Of a DNA stretch of 64,000 nucleotides, positions 8,606-16,547 are shown in pieces (the first letter of the stretch is position 1; each line of letters opens with the position of its first letter). This stretch comes from Cellvibrionales bacterium (GTDB lineage Bacteria; Pseudomonadota; Gammaproteobacteria; Pseudomonadales; JAHEIH01): NCBI GenBank assembly GCA_024639455.1, contig JAHEIH010000004.1:62001-126000 (forward strand). Direction: 5' to 3'. The translations under genes were made by a program, and so were the position numbers. The notes under the pieces were generated by a model. The model saw nothing but the letters and a program-made list of their open reading frames with translations, had not been told where the DNA came from and searched no databases.

Positions 8606-9481
8606 TTAGCGTTTGCGGCCTGTAATGCACACCCATTCTTCCGTAACAGTGGGTGGGTCAATATCAAACCACTGGCTGTAACACTCGGCGATGTCGTTGG
8701 CCTGTGTGTCGAGAATGCCGGATAGGGCCAATAGTCCACCCGGTTTACAGAGAGCTGCAATGCCTTCGCTGAGAGCCACCAGAGGGCCGGCCAAGATATT
8801 GGCAACCACCACATCTACTGGCTCGGCATCTTTCGGAGCCCCCAAGATAAGGTTTAACTTTTCATCTGCAATGCCGTTGCGTTGAGCGTTGTCCCTGCTG
8901 GCGGTGAGCGCCTGCGGATCGATATCGTTACCGGTGGCCGTTGTAGCGCCAAGCAAGAGTGCGGCGATGGCCAAGATACCTGACCCGCAGCCGTAGTCCC
9001 ATACGGCTTTGCCAGCGAGATCTTGTCGATCGAGCCAGCGCATGCACATCGCCGTCGTTGGATGGGTGCCAGTGCCGAAGGCCAGTCCTGGGTCGAGCAT
9101 CAGGTTGACGGCTTCGGGCTTGGGTGGTTCGCACCAGCTAGGGCAGATCCACAGTCGCTCCCCAAATTGAATAGGGTGGTAGTCATCCATCCATGCCCGC
9201 ACCCAGTCCTTATCCTCTAGGATTTCAAACTTTAGCAGCTCGCTAGGTTGCAGCGCTGCGTTGATGTGCTGGGTAGCTGTGGCCACATCGATGTCGGCGT
9301 TGAATAGGCCGACGACAGTGGTGTCATGCCACAGGGGGGTGGTGCCAATGGGCGGTTCGAACAGCGGCTGGTCGCCGCTGTCTTCGAGCGTCACTGCCGC
9401 GGCGCCAGCGGCGAGAAGGATATCCTCGACCGCGTCGGCCTCGGCGGCACTGCTACGGACTTTAAGTTGCAGCCAAGCCAT
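8606..9481 (-). CDS. prmA: Ribosomal protein L11 methyltransferase
   Basis: PrmA trimethylates lysines and the N-terminus of ribosomal protein L11 using SAM. The 291-residue protein has the small N-terminal substrate-recognition domain ([20 protein letters not shown]) and a Rossmann methyltransferase domain with motif [17 protein letters not shown]. It also has the PrmA signature DPGLAFGTGTHPTT and the VVANILAGPL segment. Its start overlaps the accC stop by one base (TAATG), indicating translational coupling. Confidence 0.96.
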   Translation of the reverse strand: MAWLQLKVRSSAAEADAVEDILLAAGAAAVTLEDSGDQPLFEPPIGTTPLWHDTTVVGLFNADIDVATATQHINAALQPSELLKFEILEDKDWVRAWMDDYHPIQFGERLWICPSWCEPPKPEAVNLMLDPGLAFGTGTHPTTAMCMRWLDRQDLAGKAVWDYGCGSGILAIAALLLGATTATGNDIDPQALTASRDNAQRNGIADEKLNLILGAPKDAEPVDVVVANILAGPLVALSEGIAALCKPGGLLALSGILDTQANDIAECYSQWFDIDPPTVTEEWVCITGRKR

Positions 9482-10821
9482 TACATGCCCAGTTTCTTCT
9501 CGAGGTAGTGAATGTTGACGCCGCCAATGCGGAAGCCTTCATCGCGTACCAGGTCTTTTTGCAGTGCGATATTGGTGCGAATACCGTCAATCAACAGCTC
9601 GTCAAGTGCTTGGCGCATACGGTTGAGGGCGATTTCGCGGTCGTCGCCATAGGCGATAACTTTGCCAATCATCGAATCGTAGTTCGGCGGTACGGTGTAG
9701 CCACTGTACAGGTGTGAATCAATACGAATGCCGAGGCCGCCTGGCGCGTGGTAATGCTTGACCAAGCCTGGGCTGGGCATGAAGGTTTTGGCGTCTTCCG
9801 CGTTGATGCGGCACTCAAAAGCGTGACCTTTGATTACGACGTCTTCCTGTGTGATCGATAGTGGTTGTCCGCCGGCAATCAGCAGTTGTTCGCGAATGAT
9901 GTCGATGCCCGTTACCATTTCGGTGACGGGGTGCTCTACCTGCACGCGGGTATTCATCTCGATGAAGTAGAACTCGCCATTTTCATAGAGGAATTCGAAG
10001 GTGCCTGCGCCACGGTAGCCAATGACTTTACAAGCATTGACGCAGCTTTCCGCCACGCGTTGGCGAATGTCCTCGGGAATGCCTGGAGCGGGAGCTTCTT
10101 CCAGTACTTTTTGGTGGCGGCGCTGCAGCGAGCAGTCGCGATCACCTAAGTGAATGGCGTTACCTTGGCCGTCAGCCAGTACTTGGATTTCCACATGGCG
10201 TGGATTTTCCAAGAACTTTTCCAGGTACACAGTGGCGTCGCCAAAAGCCGCTTTCGCTTCAGATTGTGTCACGTAGATGGCATTCAGCAGGGCCGCCTCG
10301 GTTTTTACGACGCGCATGCCGCGGCCACCGCCGCCAGCAGCAGCCTTAATAATCACGGGGTAGCCGATGCGGCGCGCGATTTCCAAAGTACGGTCGTTGT
10401 CGTCGGTCAATGGGCCGTCAGAACCGGGTACGGTGGGTACGCCAGCCTTTTTCATGGCTTGAATAGCCGAAACTTTGTCGCCCATCAGGCGAATGACGTC
10501 GGCTTTAGGGCCGATAAATACAAAACCGCTCTGTTCCACTTGCTCGGCAAAATCGGCGTTTTCCGCCAGGAAGCCATAGCCGGGGTGAATAGCTGTTGCG
10601 TCGGTAACTTCGCAGGCAGCGATCAGGGCGGGGACGTTCAAGTAACTTTGCGGTGAAGGGTTGGGACCGATACACACCGATTCGTCAGCCAGTTTTACGT
10701 GCATCAAATCGCGGTCAACCACAGAGTGGACGGCCACGGTTTTGATGCCGAGTTCTTTACAGGCACGCAGAATGCGGAGGGCGATCTCACCGCGGTTAGC
10801 GATAAGGACTTTATCCAGCAT
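9481..10821 (-). CDS. accC: Biotin carboxylase subunit of acetyl-CoA carboxylase
   Basis: AccC carboxylates the biotin on AccB with bicarbonate and ATP, the first half of malonyl-CoA synthesis. The 446 residues include the N-domain ([20 protein letters not shown]), the glycine-rich ATP lid ([13 protein letters not shown]), [32 protein letters not shown] and the C-terminal domain. It follows accB after 11 bases and overlaps prmA by one. Confidence 0.98.
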   Translation of the reverse strand: MLDKVLIANRGEIALRILRACKELGIKTVAVHSVVDRDLMHVKLADESVCIGPNPSPQSYLNVPALIAACEVTDATAIHPGYGFLAENADFAEQVEQSGFVFIGPKADVIRLMGDKVSAIQAMKKAGVPTVPGSDGPLTDDNDRTLEIARRIGYPVIIKAAAGGGGRGMRVVKTEAALLNAIYVTQSEAKAAFGDATVYLEKFLENPRHVEIQVLADGQGNAIHLGDRDCSLQRRHQKVLEEAPAPGIPEDIRQRVAESCVNACKVIGYRGAGTFEFLYENGEFYFIEMNTRVQVEHPVTEMVTGIDIIREQLLIAGGQPLSITQEDVVIKGHAFECRINAEDAKTFMPSPGLVKHYHAPGGLGIRIDSHLYSGYTVPPNYDSMIGKVIAYGDDREIALNRMRQALDELLIDGIRTNIALQKDLVRDEGFRIGGVNIHYLEKKLGM

Positions 10822-10832
10822 GAGGCTACCTA

Positions 10833-11282
10833 TTAAATGATGGTGAATAGGGGTTGATCGAATTCCAGAGGCTGGCCGTCTTCGACTAAGATCTTGCCAA
10901 TGGTGCCGGACTTGTCAGCTTCGATTTGGTTCATCATTTTCATCGCTTCTACAATGCACAATACATCGCCAGCGTTGACGCTCTGACCTTCTTCGACAAA
11001 CGCTTTAGCGCCTGGCGACGGAGAGCGGTAGAAGGTGCCAACCATGGGTGAGCGAAGGATGTGGCCTTCAGGCTCTGCCGCAGCAGCGGGTGCCTCGACA
11101 GGGGCAGCGGCGGGTGCGGGTGCAGGAACTGCAGCGTATACTGGGGCGGCAACAGGTGCAGCGGCTACGCGGCCAGAATTACGGCTGATGCGAACGGATT
11201 CTTCACCTTCGTGAATTTCCAGTTCGTCGATGTTCGATTCCTCGAGCAGTTCGATCAATTTTTTAACTTTGCGAATGTCCAT
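10833..11282 (-). CDS. accB: Biotin carboxyl carrier protein of acetyl-CoA carboxylase
   Basis: This 149-residue carrier has the N-terminal helical segment ([20 protein letters not shown]) and a Pro/Ala-rich flexible linker at about residues 40-75. The C-terminal biotinyl domain has the biotin lysine in [16 protein letters not shown]. The domain also keeps the thumb typical of the enterobacterial form ([19 protein letters not shown]). It lies between aroQ and accC, 13 and 11 bases away respectively, so the three genes form one unit. Confidence 0.98.
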   Translation of the reverse strand: MDIRKVKKLIELLEESNIDELEIHEGEESVRISRNSGRVAAAPVAAPVYAAVPAPAPAAAPVEAPAAAAEPEGHILRSPMVGTFYRSPSPGAKAFVEEGQSVNAGDVLCIVEAMKMMNQIEADKSGTIGKILVEDGQPLEFDQPLFTII

Positions 11283-11295
11283 GGGATATAGGCTC

Positions 11296-11736
11296 CTAGT
11301 GCTGTAGTGTTTTTATGGCCGACTGCAATGCGAGTTCATAGCCTTGTGGGCCTAACCCGCAGATGACGCCGACAGCGATATCTGAAAAATAAGAGTGATG
11401 ACGGAAGGGTTCCCGAGCGTGTACGTTAGAAATGTGGACTTCAATGAAGGGTATGTCACTGGCCAATATGGCGTCGCGCAAGGCAACGCTGGTGTGCGTG
11501 AATGCCGCTGGATTGATGATAATGAAGTCGATGTTTTCTCGGCGCGCCTCGTGCAACCGGTCGATGAGTTCGTACTCGGCATTGCTCTGCAGGTGCGCAA
11601 GGTGATGGCCGGCGGCGCTAGCTTGTTCGAGCAGACGCTGATTGATCTCTTCCAGCGTGGTGCTGCCGTATTTTTCAGGCTCGCGCTGCCCAAGCATGTT
11701 TAAGTTCGGGCCATGAATAACCAGAATGCTCGCCAT
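11296..11736 (-). CDS. aroQ: 3-dehydroquinate dehydratase, type II
   Basis: AroQ converts 3-dehydroquinate to 3-dehydroshikimate in the shikimate pathway; the type II enzyme is a dodecamer. The 146 residues show [16 protein letters not shown] with the catalytic Tyr and the flexible loop Arg. They also show [17 protein letters not shown] and the catalytic His segment [27 protein letters not shown] lies 5 bases before the ATG. It heads the aroQ-accB-accC series, an order common in Gammaproteobacteria. Confidence 0.97.
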   Translation of the reverse strand: MASILVIHGPNLNMLGQREPEKYGSTTLEEINQRLLEQASAAGHHLAHLQSNAEYELIDRLHEARRENIDFIIINPAAFTHTSVALRDAILASDIPFIEVHISNVHAREPFRHHSYFSDIAVGVICGLGPQGYELALQSAIKTLQH

Positions 11737-11767
11737 GTGTCCTTCCGTTCTAGTTCACAACGAGTGC

Positions 11768-11797
11768 ATTGTGCATGAAATGCCGCGAAGTTGTCTA
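11768..11797 (-). promoter_or_regulatory. Candidate sigma-70 promoter of aroQ-accBC
   Basis: On the minus strand, TAGACA (11792-11797) and CACAAT (11768-11773) are 18 bases apart, placing a transcript start about 25 bases before the aroQ ATG. The rest of the 11737-12005 gap is AT-rich. It also carries a short, weak hairpin (11980-11994) with a T-run on the minus side that may end dsbD transcription. Confidence 0.4.
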
Positions 11798-12005
11798 ACT
11801 TTTTGTACGTTATCTGCAAGATCGAAGAAATTTAGCGCAGAGCTCGGTTTTTTTTAAGCATTTTTTTAAATTAAGGGTGCGTCATAATATGCTTTTTTGG
11901 CACGTTAGGTGCTGTTCGGTGGCAAAATAGCCGCTAATGTTGTGATTTTGTGGAAGTTGTGAAATTTTGTAGTAAAAATGCCGCAAACGTCGGCGAAAGA
12001 GGTTG

Positions 12006-13685
12006 TTACTTGCCAAATGCCTCTAAAACCATCCCTGCACTCAGGATTTGCGGTAGTACTTCGACGCGGTTTTGGTGGTATGCCACATAGAGAGGGACGC
12101 CATCGCGTTGATGTTTATTGAGGTAGGCGGTAATGGTTGGGTCAGGACGTGTCCAGTCTCCTTTTAGATATACAACGTCATTGCTGGCAAAGAGCGCCTC
12201 TACTTCATCGTCACCGAGCGCGTTGCGCTCGTTAACCAGGCAGGTGATGCACCAGTCGGCCGTGATGTTGACGAATACCGAGCGCCCCGTGGCGAGTTCT
12301 CGTTCTACGCGAGCTTCGCTGAAATTGAAGCTGTCACGTCGATCTGTTTGCGTATTCATGAAGGGGCTAAATAGCGTGGCAATGGCTGTGGCTAGACTGG
12401 CCATGGCCAAGTATTTACGCCAGCTGCCCGCACGCCAAAGCCACAGCGCAAAAGCGATGGCAATAAGGCCGAGCATCACCATGGCCGCCCCGTCGCTGCC
12501 AGCTTGGTTGCTGATAATCCATAACAGCCAGACGCATGTGATGTAGAGCGGGAAGGCGAGGAATTCTTTCAGCGTCACCATCCATTGGCCTGGTTGTGGC
12601 ATTTTTTCCGCCAGTTTCGGGAAGGCGGTTAATGCTAAAAATGGCAGGGCTAAGCCGGCGCCCAGGGCGGCAAATACACTGAGTGCCACGGCGCTGGGTT
12701 GGGTGAGTGCGAAAGCCAGTGCGGTGCCCATAAACGGGGCTGTGCAAGGGCTGGCGACCACGGTAGCAAGTACGCCTGTCGCAAAAGAGGCGCCAAGGCC
12801 GTTGCCGCGGGTTAGCGAATCACCGCCACCGACAGAGACTTGCCACTCGAATAGTCCCGAAAGATTGAGTGCCAAAATAAAAAATATATAGGCCAGAATA
12901 GCGACAAATATAGGTGACTGCAGTTGGAATCCCCAGCCAATGGCCGCACCAGCCTGGCGCAGGCCGATTAATATCCCCGCAATAAGTACAAAGCTAAGGA
13001 TCACGCCGGCGCTGTAGGCAAGGCCATGGTGAAAGGGATGGCTTTCGTGACGCTGCATTAGGCTCAGTGCCTTAAGTGACAGGATTGGGAACACGCAGGG
13101 CATCAAGTTGAGGATCATGCCGCCTAGAAGAGCAAATAACACTGCCGATAGCCAGCTGACATTGCTAGCGGGGGGGGTGTTGTTAGCACTGGGCTCGGTG
13201 GGTATGTCGGTCGGTGTGAATTGGCCGCTGCTGGGGTCCCATCGTGCGGCAAAGGTCTCCGGCGGATAGCAAAGCCCAGCATCTGCGCAGCCTTGGTAGC
13301 TGATTTTAATGACGCTGGGTTGATCACTTGGCAATTGTGTGAGTGCAATGGTCTGGGTGGTGAACTGGTAGTAAACCTCGACGTCGCCAAAGTATTCATC
13401 GGTTTTAGCGAGTCCTGGCTTGATATCCCATTCGAGCGGCTGGTCGTCGGCGGTTTGCACGGCGAAACGGTGTTTGTACAGGTAGTAACCGGGCTCGATT
13501 AGCCATTCTACATTGAGGAGATTGTCGCTTCGGTCAAGTTGGTATTGATAGGCCTCCTCTACTGGGAGGAAGTCGACTTGAGGCATCTGTCCAAGCGCGC
13601 GCTGCAGACTGTCTTGGGCGCTTGCCCAGGCGGTGAGCATCATCAATAAAACGAAGGTTATTGCGCGCGATGTGTGAGTCAGCAT
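12006..13685 (-). CDS. dsbD: Thiol:disulfide interchange protein DsbD
   Basis: DsbD carries electrons from cytoplasmic thioredoxin across the inner membrane to periplasmic partners such as DsbC and DsbE. All three parts are present in 559 residues. They are a signal peptide and N-terminal domain with the reactive pair in YQGCADAGLCYPPE, an eight-helix core with MPCVFPILSLK and VVASPCTAPFMG, and a C-terminal thioredoxin domain with DWCITCLVNE. I chose the ATG at 13685 because MLTHTSRAITFVLLMMLTAW is a normal signal peptide; the longer reading adds 25 residues that spoil it. Confidence 0.95.
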   Translation of the reverse strand: MLTHTSRAITFVLLMMLTAWASAQDSLQRALGQMPQVDFLPVEEAYQYQLDRSDNLLNVEWLIEPGYYLYKHRFAVQTADDQPLEWDIKPGLAKTDEYFGDVEVYYQFTTQTIALTQLPSDQPSVIKISYQGCADAGLCYPPETFAARWDPSSGQFTPTDIPTEPSANNTPPASNVSWLSAVLFALLGGMILNLMPCVFPILSLKALSLMQRHESHPFHHGLAYSAGVILSFVLIAGILIGLRQAGAAIGWGFQLQSPIFVAILAYIFFILALNLSGLFEWQVSVGGGDSLTRGNGLGASFATGVLATVVASPCTAPFMGTALAFALTQPSAVALSVFAALGAGLALPFLALTAFPKLAEKMPQPGQWMVTLKEFLAFPLYITCVWLLWIISNQAGSDGAAMVMLGLIAIAFALWLWRAGSWRKYLAMASLATAIATLFSPFMNTQTDRRDSFNFSEARVERELATGRSVFVNITADWCITCLVNERNALGDDEVEALFASNDVVYLKGDWTRPDPTITAYLNKHQRDGVPLYVAYHQNRVEVLPQILSAGMVLEAFGK

Positions 13686-13748
13686 GTATAATCCCGGTTG
13701 ATAACGTACGTTATATACGCATTTCATCTTATATAGGGTTAGTTTAGC

Positions 13749-14486
13749 GTGTACCATCAAAGAGTGACAGCGCCAACGTGGTGTGGCGGCGCGAAATACC
13801 GCCTGTTGTGGTGGGCATTGTTGGGTCTAGTGTCGGGCTGTGGTTCTACTCCTGGGGTGCCGTCAGCGCCAGTAGTCGCTGAACCTGTACCTGAAGTAGT
13901 GGTCCAACAAGCGCCGGTGCGAGATGTGCTTAAAGAGCTGTTGTTTGCCGGTTTGACCGCGCTCGATAACGATCATCTCACTGAGCCGCGTGAAGGGTCG
14001 GCGGCGGACTATTTTGGGCAAGTGCTCGACGTAGCTCCTGATAATGCGATTGCCTTGGATGGTATGCGACGCTTAGTGGCGCGCTACGTGTCGCTTGCTG
14101 AGCAGGCCTTCCGCAATGGTGCGCGCGACGCAGCAGAAGGTTATTTGCGCAGAGCGGAGCCCTATGCGTTACCCGCTGATGGTTTGGACCAAACACGTCT
14201 GCGTTGGTCGAGTGTCACGGCGACAAAGACAGCGGCGGAAAATGAATATTTATTAGACGTTGCGGCACTTGATGCGCGTGGCGAGGATGTCACTTGGCGT
14301 TTGACCGAAATTGCTGTGAAAGCCATGCGCGCCGAATCGCGTATAACCATTGTGTCACGCAGTGATGCCGAGGGTCGTTGGATTTACCAGCAGATGCGTG
14401 AAGTATTGGCGGAGTATCGCTTGCGCGGCAACATCGTGCAGGGGCAAGTGCCGAAAGTCATCCTGATTGACCTACCCCAAACATAG
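13749..14486 (+). CDS. TPR-like lipoprotein, candidate PBP1b activator (LpoP-like)
   Basis: This 245-residue protein begins (GTG) with a signal ending in the lipobox LVSGC. A proline/valine-rich linker follows, then a helical segment at about residues 60-140 (DYFGQVLDVAPDNAIALDGM, SLAEQAFRNGARDAAEGYLR) with the size pattern of tetratricopeptide repeats. The last third is unassigned. It is the first gene of a five-gene series with gaps of 2-19 bases ending in PBP1b. In Pseudomonas a TPR lipoprotein, LpoP, activates PBP1b, so I infer the same role here. Sequence similarity to LpoP was not tested. Confidence 0.6.
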   Translation: MYHQRVTAPTWCGGAKYRLLWWALLGLVSGCGSTPGVPSAPVVAEPVPEVVVQQAPVRDVLKELLFAGLTALDNDHLTEPREGSAADYFGQVLDVAPDNAIALDGMRRLVARYVSLAEQAFRNGARDAAEGYLRRAEPYALPADGLDQTRLRWSSVTATKTAAENEYLLDVAALDARGEDVTWRLTEIAVKAMRAESRITIVSRSDAEGRWIYQQMREVLAEYRLRGNIVQGQVPKVILIDLPQT

Positions 14487-14505
14487 AACTATTGAGGACG
14501 AAACG

Positions 14506-14934
14506 TTGAAAAAAACACTGTTAGCCACCATCTTTATGTTAAGCAGTCAGGTATTTGCCCAGGGTGTTATTGATGATGCCTATGTGCGAGATTTGATTCC
14601 GGGGCGTGCAATGAGTGCGGGTTTTTTTGTGTTCAGCAACACTGGTGACACACCGATTGTATTGCTGGCAGCCACGAGCCAGGCTGCGGAAAGTGTCGAA
14701 ATGCACACCCACGTACACGAGGGGGGCATGATGAAAATGCGCCAGATGGATAGCCTGACCGTAGCGCCTGGCGAAGAGGTTTTGTTCGAACCCGGCGGCA
14801 ATCATTTGATGTTGTTCGACTGCGATGCGGCTGCCTTTAAGGCGGGTGACGTTGAGTTGGTATTAACCGATGCAGAGGGCAACGAATACCGTGCGCGAGC
14901 GGAGGTGCGTTCGCCACACCAAATGCACCACTAA
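14506..14934 (+). CDS. Periplasmic copper chaperone of the PCu(A)C family
   Basis: This 142-residue secreted protein belongs to the PCu(A)C/DUF461 family, periplasmic Cu(I) carriers that help load the CuA site of cytochrome oxidase. The family ligand pattern is visible: MSAGFFVFSNTGD, then SVEMHTHVHEGGMMKMRQ (Met and His ligands) and GGNHLMLFD. I chose the TTG start at 14506 because GAGGA sits 7 bases before it and LKKTLLATIFMLSSQVFA is then a standard signal peptide. The His-rich tail (SPHQMHH) may bind metal too. It lies inside the PBP1b operon, with no obvious partner there. Confidence 0.85.
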   Translation: MKKTLLATIFMLSSQVFAQGVIDDAYVRDLIPGRAMSAGFFVFSNTGDTPIVLLAATSQAAESVEMHTHVHEGGMMKMRQMDSLTVAPGEEVLFEPGGNHLMLFDCDAAAFKAGDVELVLTDAEGNEYRARAEVRSPHQMHH

Positions 14935-14946
14935 ATGGAATAAGCG

Positions 14947-15993
14947 ATGAAAGCGATGGGGAAGCGCCTGCAGGAACGCTGGCAAAATATGCTCGATTAC
15001 AGTGCTGAGTTTGTCGGTAAAACTTGGCTGTTGGTCCTGGTGGTTGTCTATTCGGTTGCGGCCGCTGTAGTCGGGGTGCTGTGGAGCGATGAGCCGGGGC
15101 GTTTTGATGTTCAGCGCGCGGCGCTGCAGAGTGCTGAGGCGAGTGGCGCGCCACTTGTCACCGGCAGCATTACCACGTCAACCCTTATTCAAACCGCCGA
15201 ATTGTTGCTCGACAAGCGCGGTGGTTTTCTCAGTAACGATATCTTTCCTCCCGGTGTTTGGCTCGATAACATTCCTAACTGGGAGTACGGGGTGCTGATA
15301 CAGGTGCGCGATTTAAGCCGAGCCATGCGCGAAAGCTTCAGTCGCTCGCAGTCGCAATCGAAAGAAGATCCGGACTTGGCGCTGGCTGAGCCGCGCTTCA
15401 ATTTCGATAACCAAAGTTGGATTGTCCCTGCCTCTGAGTCGGAGTATCGCGAGGGTATTGACTTCCTGAAGCGCTACCTCGATAGGCTGGAAGAAGGTGA
15501 TGAAACTAACGCCCAGTTTTATGCCCGTGCCGACAACTTGCGCTATTGGTTGGGCATTGTCCAAAACCGCCTCGGTAGCCTTTCGCAGCGTTTGACTGCC
15601 AGTGTGGGGCAGCGACGCATCAATACCGACTTAGCTGGCGATGAGGCGGCGGTTCAATCCACCCGAGCGCCCGGCGAAATTGATGTAAAGACCCCGTGGT
15701 CTGAATTGGACGATGTGTTTTATGAAGCCCGAGGTACCACGTGGGCGTTGCTGCAGTTCTTGCGTGCGATTGAAATGGATTTTGCCGATGTGCTGCAGAA
15801 GAAAAATGCACTGATCAGCCTGCGGCAAATCATTCGTGAGTTGGAGTCCTGTCAGGATGACATTGCCAGCCCATTGATTTTGAATGGCACAGGTTTCGGT
15901 CTATTCGCTAATCACTCATTGGTCATGGCGTCTTATATCTCGCGCGCAAACGCGGCGATTATTGATTTGCGCGACTTGATGGCAAGGGGCTAA
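14947..15993 (+). CDS. DUF2333 family membrane-anchored protein
   Basis: This 348-residue protein matches the DUF2333 family found in Pseudomonas and relatives. It has one N-terminal membrane anchor at about residues 26-46 (WLLVLVVVYSVAAAVVGVLW) and a large, mostly helical periplasmic part. Recognisable family segments are LLDKRGGFLSNDIFPPGVWL, WEYGVLIQVRDLSRAMR and the C-terminal ANAAIIDLRDLMARG. No enzymatic motif is visible and the function is unknown. Its place just before the lipoprotein and PBP1b genes suggests an envelope role. Confidence 0.8.
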   Translation: MKAMGKRLQERWQNMLDYSAEFVGKTWLLVLVVVYSVAAAVVGVLWSDEPGRFDVQRAALQSAEASGAPLVTGSITTSTLIQTAELLLDKRGGFLSNDIFPPGVWLDNIPNWEYGVLIQVRDLSRAMRESFSRSQSQSKEDPDLALAEPRFNFDNQSWIVPASESEYREGIDFLKRYLDRLEEGDETNAQFYARADNLRYWLGIVQNRLGSLSQRLTASVGQRRINTDLAGDEAAVQSTRAPGEIDVKTPWSELDDVFYEARGTTWALLQFLRAIEMDFADVLQKKNALISLRQIIRELESCQDDIASPLILNGTGFGLFANHSLVMASYISRANAAIIDLRDLMARG

Positions 15994-15995
15994 GT

Positions 15996-16544
15996 ATGTG
16001 GCGAGTGTTGATGTTGGTAGGGCTTGTCCTGCTAACCGGTTGCGCTAGTCAGGCGCCCATTAAGGAAGTGCGCCCCGAAGTGAATTATCAGGAGCTCGAT
16101 ATCGGTCGCGGTCGTGCCGTGTATTTGGCTGTGATCGATGCAGAGCACGCTGAGTTGTATGAAAAGGGCTTGTTAGATGCCGATTTTGTGTTGGCCATGG
16201 AGCTGAAACGCGAGGTGAGAGCGGCCCTTTTCAATTTTGGCTTTGCCACTGCTCACAGCGTAGATGAGGCCGACATGGTGTTGCAGGTGGCCGTTGATGA
16301 GTTGTTGTTTGTCGCCGGCGAAGATCCAGTATTTACCCCCGTATTTATGCGTAATGGTATTCGCTTTGTATTGCAAAAGGGCTTGGTTACCCACACGTTT
16401 AGCTATGCAACTCTGCGCACGCATAAGCTCCCTCTGGCGCCGTCGGTAGAGAAAAGTCGCGAGTTGATCAGTGATATCTTGACTGATACCTTGCAGCGTG
16501 CCGTGCAGGATAGTGCCTTTATTGCCGAGTTAAGCGCAGAATAA
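15996..16544 (+). CDS. Small lipoprotein of unknown function in the PBP1b operon
   Basis: The 182-residue product has a lipoprotein signal (MWRVLMLVGLVLLTGCAS, lipobox LTGC). The mature part alternates strands and helices (AVYLAVIDAEHAELYEKGLL, EADMVLQVAVDELLFVAG), a plan reminiscent of YajG or LpoB-like lipoproteins, but I cannot assign a family by eye. It lies 2 bases after the DUF2333 gene and 3 bases before mrcB, so it is almost certainly cotranslated with PBP1b. It may be a second outer-membrane partner of that enzyme. Confidence 0.7.
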   Translation: MWRVLMLVGLVLLTGCASQAPIKEVRPEVNYQELDIGRGRAVYLAVIDAEHAELYEKGLLDADFVLAMELKREVRAALFNFGFATAHSVDEADMVLQVAVDELLFVAGEDPVFTPVFMRNGIRFVLQKGLVTHTFSYATLRTHKLPLAPSVEKSRELISDILTDTLQRAVQDSAFIAELSAE

Positions 16545-16547
16545 ACG

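Noticed and set aside
14467-14505. ATG start at 14467 for the PCu(A)C protein
   Set aside because: The 13 extra residues (TYPKHRTIEDET) would sit before a good signal peptide, and GAGGA is placed correctly only for the TTG at 14506.
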